Shown here: piece after piece, positions 7,747 through 17,017 of the stretch
Layout: each line of letters begins with the position of its first letter
Position numbering within the stretch: the first letter of the stretch is position 1
Source of the DNA: Candidatus Terraquivivens ruidianensis
Lineage (GTDB): Archaea > Thermoproteota > Nitrososphaeria_A > Caldarchaeales > Wolframiiraptoraceae
Assembly (NCBI GenBank): GCA_023267975.1
Contig: JALNLA010000004.1
Span: forward strand, 1 to 64,000
Length of the DNA: 64,000 nt
Direction of reading: 5' to 3'
Made by a program: the position numbers and the translations under genes
The notes under the pieces: model-generated
The model's input: only the letters and a program-made list of their open reading frames with translations
The model's database searches: none
Told to the model about the DNA's origin: nothing

Positions 7747-8723
7747 TCACCATAAAGGAAGCATGCTACTTCGTGGTTGTTTCCCGCGTTTATCATTCTT
7801 GGCTGCTTTCTTTCGCATATGGGCATCGCATACTCGCATCGCGTAACAAACCTACAGCCTATGGGCGGGTTCATGTAATCTGGAACTCTACCCTTAATTC
7901 CTTCAGGAACTCCTCCACCCGTCAGCTTAGGTACGGCGGCGAGAAGGCCCTTTGTGTATGGATGGAGTGGCTCACGGAACACGTCAGACGTGCTTGCAGA
8001 CTCAACGATGCATCCAGCGTACATGACGTAAACTCTGTCTACGAAACCTTTGACGGCACCAAGCGCATGGCTGATGAGTATTATCGAAGTACGTTTCTCT
8101 TCGACTATCTGCTTTAATAACCTTAAGATCTGATCCTCTATCGTTACGTCAAGCGATGTGCCAGGCTCGTCTGCTATTAACAAGTCATGTGCGGACGCAA
8201 GCGCCATGGCTATACATACTCTTTGTCTCATACCTCCGCTGAGCTGAAACGGATAGCTATCGAGTATTCTCTCAGGTTCTGGGAGCGCGGCCTCTCTCAA
8301 AAGCCTAACCGCCTCCTCTTCTGTTTCTTTTTTTGACAAGTTTTTTCCCACCTCAAGGTTTGTATACCTAACGATATCGAAAAGCTGATCTCTTATTTTG
8401 AATACTGGGTTCAGTGCCGCAGTAGGGTCTTGAAATATCATGGATATACTGCCTCTCCTGAGCTTTTTTAGCTCGCTGTCACTCATCTTCATGATATTCT
8501 TTCCTTTGAAGTATATCTTGGCTTTTGGTACTATAGCGTTCCAAGGGAGGATTCTCATTATAGCCCTCATCGTCGTGGTCTTACCACAACCCGATTCCCC
8601 TATCAGCCCTACCTTCTCTTTTTCATTCACCTTTAAGGCAACATCATTCAAAACTTTCAATATGCCTCCATAAACCTTGAAATGCACATGGAGTTCCTCA
8701 ACGTTTAGTAGAGTGTTGCTCAT
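7743..8723 (-). CDS. oligopeptide ABC transporter ATP-binding protein (OppD-type)
   Basis: A 326-residue ATPase partner: Walker A GESGCGKTT (about residue 41), signature LSGGMRQRV, Walker B LLIADEPGTSLD (GTSLD in place of the usual TTALD) and switch ISHALG (family usually SHDLG, so the Asp is replaced by Ala). The C-terminal tail PPIGCRFVTRCEYAMPICE has the family cysteines. It forms a heterodimer with the OppF-type protein. These two small departures in the catalytic loops suggest the composite ATP sites are not equivalent. The ATG is followed by the usual LLNVEELHVHF start. Confidence 0.92.
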   Translation of the reverse strand: MSNTLLNVEELHVHFKVYGGILKVLNDVALKVNEKEKVGLIGESGCGKTTTMRAIMRILPWNAIVPKAKIYFKGKNIMKMSDSELKKLRRGSISMIFQDPTAALNPVFKIRDQLFDIVRYTNLEVGKNLSKKETEEEAVRLLREAALPEPERILDSYPFQLSGGMRQRVCIAMALASAHDLLIADEPGTSLDVTIEDQILRLLKQIVEEKRTSIILISHALGAVKGFVDRVYVMYAGCIVESASTSDVFREPLHPYTKGLLAAVPKLTGGGVPEGIKGRVPDYMNPPIGCRFVTRCEYAMPICERKQPRMINAGNNHEVACFLYGE

Positions 8724-8764
8724 GTTTTAAATCCACCCTCACATTCATAGCTTAACTTTTATAT

Positions 8765-9673
8765 TTAATGAGCTTCGGCTGCGAATACGTCCCTGACACC
8801 ATCCCCCAGCAGGTTAAAGCCGAGTATTATCACCGCTATCGCCATTGCAGGGAATATCGTAATCCACCATACGGTCGGCATGTACTTGGCCCCATCCGAC
8901 AGCATCGTCCCAAGGTCAGGCGTCGGAGGTTGTGCTCCAAGGCCTACGAAGCTGAGGGCTGAACCAAGGATGATTACCCAGGCAGCATCGAGCGTAACCT
9001 TAGTTAATATAGCTCCAAGACAATTCGGCAAAATCTCTTTAAACATTATGTGGAACTTACTTGCACCGATTATCTCAGCAGCCTGAATAAACGGCTCCAT
9101 GCGTAACGAGGATGCCATGCCATACACGAGCCTAGTGTACCATGGCCACCACATGAGCGACACCGCCATCATAGCGTTAAAGAGGTTAGGCTCTAACACT
9201 GAGCATATAGCAAGGGCTAAAACGAGCGGAGGGACTGCAACGAATATGTCTGCTATTCTCATTATAACCATGTCTATCCACCTATCCCTGTAGTATCCAG
9301 CTATCAAGCCGAGTATCACACCGGGCGGTGTGACTATAACCAATATTGTGGCCGCCATTATAAGGGAGTACCTGAAACCGAAGATTACCCTTGTAAGCAC
9401 ATCTCTTCCAAACTGGTCAGTACCAAACAGGTGGGCTAAGCTGGGAGGTTGGTTTGCATTAGCGAAGTCCACGAAAAACTCAGCGTGATGGGGATACGGT
9501 GTTACGTACGGTGCCAAAATAGCAAGGATGACTACCACGATGACGATCACGAGACCGGCAACAGAAAACGGGTTTCTGGAAAATTTATACCATGCCTTTT
9601 TGTAGTCCTCCGTTTTTCTTGGTGATAACACGCCAAGGTCTTTCAATTTTTCTAATAAAAACATGATACACAT
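8765..9673 (-). CDS. oligopeptide ABC transporter permease (OppC/DppC-type)
   Basis: A 302-residue inner subunit with a soluble N-terminus (1-35), a first membrane helix (about 37-60), a periplasm-side loop containing HLFGTDQFGRDVLTRVIFG, the classic DppC/OppC signature, and five further helices. The coupling loop towards the ATPases is EIIGASKFHIMFKEILPN. The start at 9673 lies four bases after the oppB stop; an ATG three codons later is also possible. It pairs with the OppB-type subunit to form the channel. Confidence 0.92.
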   Translation of the reverse strand: MCIMFLLEKLKDLGVLSPRKTEDYKKAWYKFSRNPFSVAGLVIVIVVVILAILAPYVTPYPHHAEFFVDFANANQPPSLAHLFGTDQFGRDVLTRVIFGFRYSLIMAATILVIVTPPGVILGLIAGYYRDRWIDMVIMRIADIFVAVPPLVLALAICSVLEPNLFNAMMAVSLMWWPWYTRLVYGMASSLRMEPFIQAAEIIGASKFHIMFKEILPNCLGAILTKVTLDAAWVIILGSALSFVGLGAQPPTPDLGTMLSDGAKYMPTVWWITIFPAMAIAVIILGFNLLGDGVRDVFAAEAH

Positions 9674-9676
9674 TGG

Positions 9677-10702
9677 CTACTTCGCCCTCTCTATCATTCT
9701 TATCCTTGGATCTAACAGAGACACTATTACATCCACTATTATATTTGCTATAGCAAAGACTAATCCGGTAACCATGACCACGCCTACTATAGCGTTTAAA
9801 TCTTTCCTGAGCATCGCTATTATGCCGTATCTCGACATTCCGGGCCAATTAAAAATAGATTCTACGAGGAACGCCCAGCCCATAAGCGATGCAATGTCTA
9901 AACCCATTATGGATATGGTCGGTATCAGGGATGGTCTCATCAAATATTTTAAAATTATTCGTCTTTCAGGCAAGCCATGCGAAATGCTTGCAAGGATGTA
10001 ATCCTTGTTCAGATTTTCAACAACGCTGGAACGGGTTATTCTGGCCTCCTGCGCAATCGGCCCAAGCGCCAAGGCGAACGATGGTAGGATAAGATGGGAT
10101 ATAGCATCCACGAACGTCGAAAAGTTTCCTGTAATAAGTGAATCTATAGTAATCAGGCCTGTTATTTTTGGCGGCGACATCACGCCTGGACTAAGTCTTC
10201 CGACGGTGGGCGCAATTTGTAATACGTATCCAAAGACCAATAGAAATATTATTGCGAAGACAAACGCAGGGATTGTTACGCCTATATACGCAAAACCCCT
10301 TACAATATTATCAACCCAAGTGTTAGCCTTTCTACCAGCAAGCATGCCTATAGGTATGGCGAGAGCCACGTCGAATATGAGCGCAAAGAGTAATAACTCC
10401 AGCGTGGCAGGTAAGAATTCTGTTATGTCCGTTAAGACATCGCGTCTTGTTACTAGCGACTCGCCTAGGCTACCACTGAACGCGTCCCTTAACCAATAAA
10501 GGTACTGAATAGGTAAGGGCTCGTTAAGCCTGAGCTGTTCCCTAAGTCTTTCTATAGCCCATTCTGGAGCCCTAGGACTCAAAGCCATCCTGGCAGGGTC
10601 TCCTGGCAGGACCCTAGCTAGCGTAAATATCAATATCGAGAGTCCTATCAACACAAATACCGTGTAACCTATTCTTTTTGCAAGGTATGTAGTAAGTCGC
10701 AA
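9677..10702 (-). CDS. oligopeptide ABC transporter permease (OppB/DppB-type)
   Basis: A 341-residue permease starting with the usual short lead LAKRIGYTVFVLIGLSILIF (first helix) and the DppB motif RVLPGDPARMALSPRA. It has the large extracellular loop and five more membrane helices of the family. The coupling segment is reduced to ILASISHGLPERRIILKYLMRPSL, where the Gly of the EAA loop is retained. Together with OppC it forms the translocation path for peptides. It starts about 54 bases downstream of oppA in the same operon. Confidence 0.92.
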   Translation of the reverse strand: MRLTTYLAKRIGYTVFVLIGLSILIFTLARVLPGDPARMALSPRAPEWAIERLREQLRLNEPLPIQYLYWLRDAFSGSLGESLVTRRDVLTDITEFLPATLELLLFALIFDVALAIPIGMLAGRKANTWVDNIVRGFAYIGVTIPAFVFAIIFLLVFGYVLQIAPTVGRLSPGVMSPPKITGLITIDSLITGNFSTFVDAISHLILPSFALALGPIAQEARITRSSVVENLNKDYILASISHGLPERRIILKYLMRPSLIPTISIMGLDIASLMGWAFLVESIFNWPGMSRYGIIAMLRKDLNAIVGVVMVTGLVFAIANIIVDVIVSLLDPRIRMIERAK

Positions 10703-10756
10703 CTCTAATCTCGTCCAAAAATAAAAATTTGGGAGGGTAATATTTATTTCTCTCTT

Positions 10757-12469
10757 TTATCCGAATAGCTCCGCCTTCTTTTCGGGGAAGACCTCGATGA
10801 GTCTTAGGTCAAAGAAGTAGCCTAAAATCGGTATTCCCTCACCTTTGGCAGCATACCAGTCAACGTAGTAAGAATAGTAGGCCCTTCTTTCAACCATGTC
10901 GAATAGGAACAACGATGGGCAAAGCTCAACGATACGATTTTGCAGCTCGGCATACTTAGCAAACCTTTCCTTGATATCAACGGTTGCTATTGCATCCTCT
11001 ATAGCCGCATCCAACTCGGGGTCGAGCAACCACTCGTTTTGCTCCCATGTAGGTGCGGACTTCGAGTGGTACCTAGATTCTATTATCGAGCCAGCCTCCA
11101 AGTAATGCGGGGCGACGAATATCGACACTATGTTCGGGCTTGTCTCTTGCTTTGCCATCCCATCTATCACCGTTAACCACGGTACCTTCACGACTTTGAC
11201 CTTGATTCCGATCTCTGCCATATTCTGGGCGAAGAGCAGAGCAACCTTCTCCTCATCCGGAACTTCCGCTATCCACCAATATTCAACCTCGTATTTGTCG
11301 AGCTCGGGATAGTATTTCGACTTCTTGAGTTCATCCATGGCCTTATCTAGGTCCCTTGTGTACTGCATAACTGTCGGGTCATGCCCCGGAACTACCGCTG
11401 ATACCGGGCCCTTAGCGAGTGTTGTACCCACAAATATTTTTTCTACCACGGTGTTATAGTCAAAGGCGTATGCCATGGCTTTCCTGAAGTGAATGTCGTC
11501 GGTCGGTGCCTTCTTCGTATGTATCATTAGGTAAAACATACCGCCAGAGGGGATGTAAACGAGCTCTGCACCCTTACGTGCTGACATTTCGAGAAGGTTT
11601 TCATATGGCTGCCACTGATCCGTTATGTCCAGCTCACCCCTCGCAAACAACGTTCTTATGGTAACGGGCTCACTTGTACCGATGAACTTGACTTCGTCAG
11701 GCGCATTCGGTTTGACGTATCCCCAGTAATCTTTGAAGCGTTCAAAAATCACATACTCTTCAAGCTTTACCTCCTTTAGCTTATATGCCCCAGACCCTGC
11801 ATCGTTGGTCAGTAGCCAAGCTTTTCCGTAGTCTCCGAAATCTCCGTAAGGACCTGGAGTCTTAATGTTCTTCATAACGAGGTCTTTATTCAGTATGTAT
11901 AACCTTACGAGAGTTGTCAGGAATGGGCCGAACGTTGTCTTCAGTTTAAACTCAACAGTGTAATCATCTATCGCCTTAACCTCATCCAAGTAAGGCGAAA
12001 GTAGGTAGGAATACCCCTCACCTATTGTTACGAACCTTATGGTTGAGAAAACAACATCTTCGGCTGTAAGCTCAGTCCCATCATGGAATTTTACGCCTTT
12101 TCTTAAGTAAAATGTCCAAGTAAGTCCGTCCGGCGAGACCTCCCACCTTTCAGCCAGATGGGGTACTACCTCGCCAGTCTTTGTTGGATAGACAAGCGTG
12201 TCGTATAAGTTCACAAAGGCGCTTGAGCTGGCTTCATCTGAGCCTACTGCCGGGTCTAATGTCGGAACGTTTGCAAATGATATCGTTAAGGTTCGTGGTA
12301 ATCTGGGTGTAGGTGTTGGTGTTGGCGTGGGTGTTGGTGTAGGTGTTGGCGTAGGTGTTGGGGTTGGTGGCACTGCAGTAAGGTACCATGCTGCTACACC
12401 GACTATGGCTATGATGACTACGATTGCAACGACGGTTGCAATAACTGAGCGCTTTACCATGATTTTCAC
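10757..12469 (-). CDS. peptide-binding protein of the Opp-type ABC transporter
   Basis: A 570-residue SBP family 5 (DppA/OppA) protein. Residues 9-31 are one hydrophobic segment (signal/anchor without a lipobox Cys), residues about 35-56 a Thr-Pro repeat linker, and the rest the binding domain with the family signature ERWEVSPDGLTWTFYLRKGVKFHDGTELTAEDV. It is likely membrane-anchored outside the cell with a glycosylated Thr-Pro stalk, as in other archaeal binding proteins; glycosylation is inference. First gene of the operon. It is divergent from two M29/NicX-fold genes, which fits peptide uptake linked to breakdown. Confidence 0.92.
   Translation of the reverse strand: MKIMVKRSVIATVVAIVVIIAIVGVAAWYLTAVPPTPTPTPTPTPTPTPTPTPTPRLPRTLTISFANVPTLDPAVGSDEASSSAFVNLYDTLVYPTKTGEVVPHLAERWEVSPDGLTWTFYLRKGVKFHDGTELTAEDVVFSTIRFVTIGEGYSYLLSPYLDEVKAIDDYTVEFKLKTTFGPFLTTLVRLYILNKDLVMKNIKTPGPYGDFGDYGKAWLLTNDAGSGAYKLKEVKLEEYVIFERFKDYWGYVKPNAPDEVKFIGTSEPVTIRTLFARGELDITDQWQPYENLLEMSARKGAELVYIPSGGMFYLMIHTKKAPTDDIHFRKAMAYAFDYNTVVEKIFVGTTLAKGPVSAVVPGHDPTVMQYTRDLDKAMDELKKSKYYPELDKYEVEYWWIAEVPDEEKVALLFAQNMAEIGIKVKVVKVPWLTVIDGMAKQETSPNIVSIFVAPHYLEAGSIIESRYHSKSAPTWEQNEWLLDPELDAAIEDAIATVDIKERFAKYAELQNRIVELCPSLFLFDMVERRAYYSYYVDWYAAKGEGIPILGYFFDLRLIEVFPEKKAELFG
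12306..12365 (-). repeat. hexanucleotide tandem repeat encoding the Thr-Pro stalk
   Basis: Ten imperfect copies of a six-base unit (consensus GGTGTT on the + strand, third positions varying) lie inside the peptide-binding protein gene. On the coding strand they give alternating Thr and Pro codons. The unit is prone to slippage in steps of six, which keeps the frame, so stalk length could vary between strains. Confidence 0.9.
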
Positions 12470-12594
12470 CTAAATCTCGTAGTTTATTGTTTTTTTACGT
12501 TTATAAATCTTTTCATAAAATGCAGTAGATTAATGATTTTGTTTTTAACAAAAAATTTTAAATATAGTGCAAAATAGAAATTAGTTGAAGATAT

Positions 12595-13641
12595 ATGGTT
12601 GGAAGGTATGAATACGAGTTAGGGAAAGCTGCTGATATTCTCGTTCGAGAGCTTTTCAAACTGAAGCCCGATGAGACGTTCATCATAACTGCGGACACGG
12701 AGTCGGACCCAAGGGTTGTGGACGCAACGGCCAGGGCTGCGCACTCTGTTGGGGCTAAGCCAATGGTCATATGGTTGGCCTCGCCGCTAGGTGTCGGGAA
12801 AGCTGCTGACCCGATGCTACCCATAAAACCCTTGACGGCTGCACTGAAAGAGGCCGATGCGTGGGTCGAATTCAACAATCAGTGGTTGCTTTACTCTACG
12901 CCATGGGACATCGCCATGGAAGAGAACAAGAAGTTAAGGTATCTTTGCCTCGTCGGCATGGATGCAGACATGATGGTACGATGCATCGGCAGAGTTGACT
13001 TTCCTACACTGAAGGAATTCCAGACGAAGGTCGTGGAGCTGACTAGGAAAGCCAAAAGGATGAGGATAACCACGCCAGCTGGAACGGACATCTCTTTCGA
13101 GAACGACCCAAGTAGGCCGGTACTCTTAGAGGTCGGCTACGCTGATACACCGGGACCCCACTTCATGTCCGGTCAGATAGGATGGGCGCCAATATTCGAA
13201 ACCATTAACGGAATTATAGTGTTTGATGGATCGCTCTCGCCACCACTAGGTCTGCTAAGGGAGCCCGTTAAGCTTCATGTGAAAGAAAGCAAGATTGTAA
13301 AGATTGAGGGGGGCAAAGAAGCTGTAGAGTTTGAGGCATGGCTAAAGAGTTTTGAGGACCCGAACATGTTCTATATGGCGCACGTATGCTATGGCTTCCA
13401 TCCGAACGCAAAGCTAACAGGCGCGATCCTCGAGGACGAGAGGGTCTGGGGAGCTACCGAGTGGGGAATCGGTAACATAGGACCAATGCTAGCGCCACCA
13501 AAAGGGAGGCCAGCAAAATCCCATACAGACGGAATATGCCTTAACTCATCAGTATGGCTTGATAATGTCCAGTTGCTTGACAAAGGCAAAGTGATCCATC
13601 CGGAACTCGTAGGGCTAGCTAAGAAATTGGGCAAAGCGTAA
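12595..13641 (+). CDS. NicX-like/M29-fold metalloenzyme
   Basis: A 348-residue protein of the COG2309 fold (aminopeptidase T / 2,5-dihydroxypyridine dioxygenase). It lacks the M29 peptidase glutamate block (no ELGxGTNP). Instead it has GFHPNAKLTG (about 272-281) and SHTDG (about 314-318), matching the two His and one Asp that bind iron in NicX-type dioxygenases. It may therefore be a ring-cleaving oxygenase or a related hydrolase rather than a peptidase; substrate unknown. The ATG at 12595 follows a TATA-like TTTTAAATATAG at 12556-12567. It is divergent from the Opp operon and followed by an M29 paralogue after 35 bases. Confidence 0.75.
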   Translation: MVGRYEYELGKAADILVRELFKLKPDETFIITADTESDPRVVDATARAAHSVGAKPMVIWLASPLGVGKAADPMLPIKPLTAALKEADAWVEFNNQWLLYSTPWDIAMEENKKLRYLCLVGMDADMMVRCIGRVDFPTLKEFQTKVVELTRKAKRMRITTPAGTDISFENDPSRPVLLEVGYADTPGPHFMSGQIGWAPIFETINGIIVFDGSLSPPLGLLREPVKLHVKESKIVKIEGGKEAVEFEAWLKSFEDPNMFYMAHVCYGFHPNAKLTGAILEDERVWGATEWGIGNIGPMLAPPKGRPAKSHTDGICLNSSVWLDNVQLLDKGKVIHPELVGLAKKLGKA

Positions 13642-13676
13642 ACCATTTCTATATTTTTTGTTTGGGGGTAACATGT

Positions 13677-14717
13677 TTGATTGAACTTGAGAAGATTGAG
13701 CCGGGCGTTGTTAACATGTTTAAGGTTAACATGGGGGTCAAGTCAGGCGAGAAGATATTGGTCGTCACAGATTTTCCAACGGCAGAAGAGTGGAGAACAA
13801 AGTCGAGTGGGAAGCTTTTGGATGCGCTCAGGAGGTCGATCTTGGCTAAGATGGTAAGTGAGATTGCAACGAAGAATTTTCCTGAATGCACCGTCGAGTT
13901 TTTTACATACCCATCGGTTGGTAAGCATGGGACTTACCCAGGAATCGAAGTCGAGGAGAAGATGAAGGCCGCTGACGTCGTCATCGCAATAACTACATAC
14001 TCATTAACACATACAGATGCGCGAATAAATGCGTGCAAGGCTGGTGCGAGGGTTGCAAGCATGCCTATGTTTCTGCCTGAGATGTTCTATCCTGGTGGAC
14101 CAATGGCCGCAGACTATCAGAGGATAGCTGATGAGACAAAAAAGATTGCGAAGATGTTGAGCGAAGCGAATAGAGTTCATATCAAAACAGAAACCGGTAC
14201 GGACTTAATGTTTAGCCTAGAGGGTAGAGAGGGAAAGATAGATGCGGGCATATTTAGGGAGAGAGGTTCATGGGGCAACCTACCGTCAGGGGAGGCTTAC
14301 ATAGTCCCGTTAGAGGGAACAGCTAACGGTAAGGTCGTCGTCCAAGTAGGATGGTACCCAGACCTAAAAGAGAACATGATCTTCACTTTTAAGGATGGTT
14401 ACGTGGTGGAGATTTCTGGCGGCGGCGAAGTTGGCGATAGGTTCAGGGGTCTTCTGGCCTTAGAAAAGACTGGGCAACCCTACGTTTCAAGAAGAAATCT
14501 GGCCGAGCTTGGTGTAGGAACGAACCCTTACGCAAAGCGCCCGGACAACGTGCTGGAGGCAGAAAAAATAAAGGGCACGGTCCACATCGCAATTGGTGAT
14601 AACTCGCACATGGGCGGAAAGGTCGAATCTGATATACATGAAGACTTCATAATACCGCGCCCAACGTTAACGCTGGACGGCAAGATTGTGATGAAAAACG
14701 GAGAGCTATTAATTTAA
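13677..14717 (+). CDS. M29-family aminopeptidase-like metalloprotein
   Basis: About 346 residues, paralogous in fold to the preceding gene but with the M29 peptidase motifs: NLPSGEAYIVPLEG (metal Glu), AELGVGTNPYA (metal Glu), GTVHIAIGDN (His) and SDIHEDF (His-x-Asp). The typical catalytic tyrosine position is not obvious. M29 enzymes remove N-terminal residues from peptides using two metals. A TTG at 13677 is preferred, with GGGGGT six bases upstream as an SD; a TTG at 13662 opens the frame slightly earlier. Context with a peptide importer and amino-acid permease supports peptide catabolism. Confidence 0.8.
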   Translation: MIELEKIEPGVVNMFKVNMGVKSGEKILVVTDFPTAEEWRTKSSGKLLDALRRSILAKMVSEIATKNFPECTVEFFTYPSVGKHGTYPGIEVEEKMKAADVVIAITTYSLTHTDARINACKAGARVASMPMFLPEMFYPGGPMAADYQRIADETKKIAKMLSEANRVHIKTETGTDLMFSLEGREGKIDAGIFRERGSWGNLPSGEAYIVPLEGTANGKVVVQVGWYPDLKENMIFTFKDGYVVEISGGGEVGDRFRGLLALEKTGQPYVSRRNLAELGVGTNPYAKRPDNVLEAEKIKGTVHIAIGDNSHMGGKVESDIHEDFIIPRPTLTLDGKIVMKNGELLI

Positions 14718-14732
14718 GAGCCGAAAATATTT

Positions 14733-14999
14733 TTAAACCTCTAAAACCTCACCATTTCTTTTATGCGTGTGAAGAACGATAGATGACGTAATTGCTTTTA
14801 TGCCTTCTATTTTTAATAGGTTCGTCTTTAAAATTTCTCTAAACTTTGAGATCGATTCTGTTGTTATTACCGCTATAACGTCATACTCTCCAGTAACTTC
14901 AAATACATCGGACACATCGTGCATGTTGTTCAGTAGTTTACAAACGTTGTCAAGCTTATTGGACTCTACGTATATGTGAAGAATCACAGTGATTGTCAT
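14733..14999 (-). CDS. stand-alone Lrp/AsnC ligand-binding (RAM) domain protein
   Basis: An 88-residue protein made only of the alpha-beta RAM domain of Lrp/AsnC regulators: TITVILHIYVESNKLDNVCKLL, then the core VSDVFEVTGEYDVIAVITTES and EGIKAITSSIVLHTHKRN. There is no helix-turn-helix. Such proteins form oligomers that bind amino acids and may modulate full-length Lrp proteins (one is encoded at 39391-39861). It is convergent with the M29 gene and divergent from the amino-acid permease, which suggests amino-acid sensing. Confidence 0.88.
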   Translation of the reverse strand: MTITVILHIYVESNKLDNVCKLLNNMHDVSDVFEVTGEYDVIAVITTESISKFREILKTNLLKIEGIKAITSSIVLHTHKRNGEVLEV

Positions 15000-15116
15000 T
15001 TCTGATTAGAATCGTGTTGTAATCGGACGCTTATTAACATATTCTTTGCACCTTTAAAAGATTGCGGTTTAGCCTTATATCCATCTGATTTTTGTCAACC
15101 CTTAGACTATCTGGAA

Positions 15117-17009
15117 TTGTCGCAAAGAGATAGCAAAGTTATCACGTTAAAAAGGGACATCGGTTGGCTCGGGTCTTTTGCCATAGGCTACGGTGACGTG
15201 GGAGCGGATATATTCTTGGCTTTAGGTGTTGTATTTGTTTATGCAGCAGGAGCCGCACCCTTTGCCTTCATGATAGCTGCTGTTGTCTACTTGCTTATCG
15301 GACTGACGTATGCGGAGTTGAGCTCAGTCTATCCCTATGCAGGAGGGAGCCAAGTCTTTGCCCTCAGAGGGTTCAACAGCTTGCTCGGGTTTATAGCAGG
15401 CTGGGCGTTGATGCTGGATTATTTGATATGCGTATCATTGTTCTCTCTCGCGGCTGCTGGATATCTTAAGTTCCTCTTATATGAGTTCTATACGTTAAGC
15501 CTGAGCGGCCCATTCAATCTGAACATATCCCCATTAGGTTTGGTCGCAGCACTACTTGTGCTGTCCCTTTTATTTATCAACTACGTCGGCATAAAATATT
15601 CTGCCAACTTCGTAACCACATTAGTCGTGTTTGGTCTGATAGTTGAGGCGCTCATACTGTTTCTAGGTTTCGCATTGACATTCAATCTGGAAACCCTGTT
15701 GTATCAATTGAACATTTTCGGAAACCATAGAGTCTTATCAGATGTGGAGTATTTTTTCTCCGACTCGGTACAACTCAATAATTTCATTTACGGCATCACA
15801 GTGGCTATGGCTAGCTTTATCGGAATAGAATCCATATCGCAAGCGGCAGAGGAAACGAGAAAACCCTATAGGTGGATACCGAGAGCCACCAAACTTGCCA
15901 TATTGGCAGTTCTGCTATCTGTCCTTCTGTTCTCGTTTTTGGCAGCTGGTAGCATGGATTGGGAAACAATAGCAACATCTTATGAAAACGCCGTCGCCGT
16001 TTTAACTTCAAACTTTCCAATCGTAGGTGCACCCCTTTCATTAATAGTCGCCATAACCGCCTTCATTCTCTGCTATGCCTCCGCCAATACAGGTGTCATA
16101 GGCGTATCAAGACTTACGGCCAGCATGGGCAAATTTAGGCTCATACCTAGATGGTTCTATCACATACATCCAATATTTAGAACACCTAAGAGGACCCTAC
16201 TCATTTTTGGAAGCATAGGTATCCTAATAGCGTTGATAGGGGACATTCCCTTCGTAGTTAGCCTGTACAACTTTGGCGGACTTCTGAGTTATATGATTCT
16301 AATGGCCAGTTTTATCAGGCTTCGGATTACTGACCGCGATGTCTACCGTCCTTGGAAAACGCCCCTGAACATTAGCCTCAAATTTAGGAACAAGGTTATT
16401 GAGCTACCATTAATAGGACTGATAGGATTACCTGCCACACTTCTTTTGTGGACGCTCGTAATAATCTTACATCCGCATGGAAGATTATTTGGTTTTATCT
16501 GGATTGCGATAGGATTGGTGCTGTATACATGTTATCGCAAGCTTCACAAGCTTCCGCTGATAAGCGAAGAAGAAGGCTCGTGGGTAATGCCATCATCATA
16601 CATCATGGAAATAACGGTTTTAGTAGACCCGATGGAGGACTACGACGCGGTCAAAAGGGCAATACTGCATTCATACGACAAAAGGTACAAACTAAGGCTT
16701 GTAAGCATTATAAACCACATCGCGGAAAAAGAGCCCTATTTAAGAGAATTACAGACGTCTGTGTCAAGTGATCTTGATAAGTTGGCGAACGAGCTCAGAA
16801 GAGATGGGTACACCGTAACTTATGACGTCTTCTTGGGTGACGTCGAGGAGGTAATTAAGCAAGAGGTTTCTGTTTTTAATGTAGATTTCATAACATACGT
16901 AAAGCATTCTGTTAAAGAAACGTTGACTGGTAAACGTCGTGAAGAAGTTATAAACAGATTATCTCAAGAATATCCTGGACGGTTTATAATATTAAGAAAG
17001 GTAGAGTGA
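15117..17009 (+). CDS. APC-superfamily amino-acid permease with C-terminal soluble domain
   Basis: A 630-residue protein. Residues about 15-480 contain 12 membrane helices with the APC motif GYGDVGADIFLALGVVF in helix 1 and the helix-6 motif GIESISQAAEETRKPYRWIPRA. Residues about 495-630 form a soluble tail starting YIMEITVLVDPMEDYDAVKRA, resembling a universal-stress-protein-like alpha/beta fold, as seen in some archaeal cationic/neutral amino-acid permeases, where it may gate transport by nucleotide binding. TTG at 15117 is the first plausible start. TTATAT at 15075-15082 is a candidate promoter. Confidence 0.85.
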   Translation: MSQRDSKVITLKRDIGWLGSFAIGYGDVGADIFLALGVVFVYAAGAAPFAFMIAAVVYLLIGLTYAELSSVYPYAGGSQVFALRGFNSLLGFIAGWALMLDYLICVSLFSLAAAGYLKFLLYEFYTLSLSGPFNLNISPLGLVAALLVLSLLFINYVGIKYSANFVTTLVVFGLIVEALILFLGFALTFNLETLLYQLNIFGNHRVLSDVEYFFSDSVQLNNFIYGITVAMASFIGIESISQAAEETRKPYRWIPRATKLAILAVLLSVLLFSFLAAGSMDWETIATSYENAVAVLTSNFPIVGAPLSLIVAITAFILCYASANTGVIGVSRLTASMGKFRLIPRWFYHIHPIFRTPKRTLLIFGSIGILIALIGDIPFVVSLYNFGGLLSYMILMASFIRLRITDRDVYRPWKTPLNISLKFRNKVIELPLIGLIGLPATLLLWTLVIILHPHGRLFGFIWIAIGLVLYTCYRKLHKLPLISEEEGSWVMPSSYIMEITVLVDPMEDYDAVKRAILHSYDKRYKLRLVSIINHIAEKEPYLRELQTSVSSDLDKLANELRRDGYTVTYDVFLGDVEEVIKQEVSVFNVDFITYVKHSVKETLTGKRREEVINRLSQEYPGRFIILRKVE

Positions 17010-17017
17010 TCTTACAA

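Noticed and set aside
12306-12365. Tandem repeats, considered as CRISPR or satellite
   Set aside because: They are six-base units in frame within a coding sequence, with no spacers.
12537-12553. TTTTGTT/AACAAAA inverted repeat in the Opp/M29 spacer
   Set aside because: The region is nearly pure A/T, so short symmetry is expected by chance.
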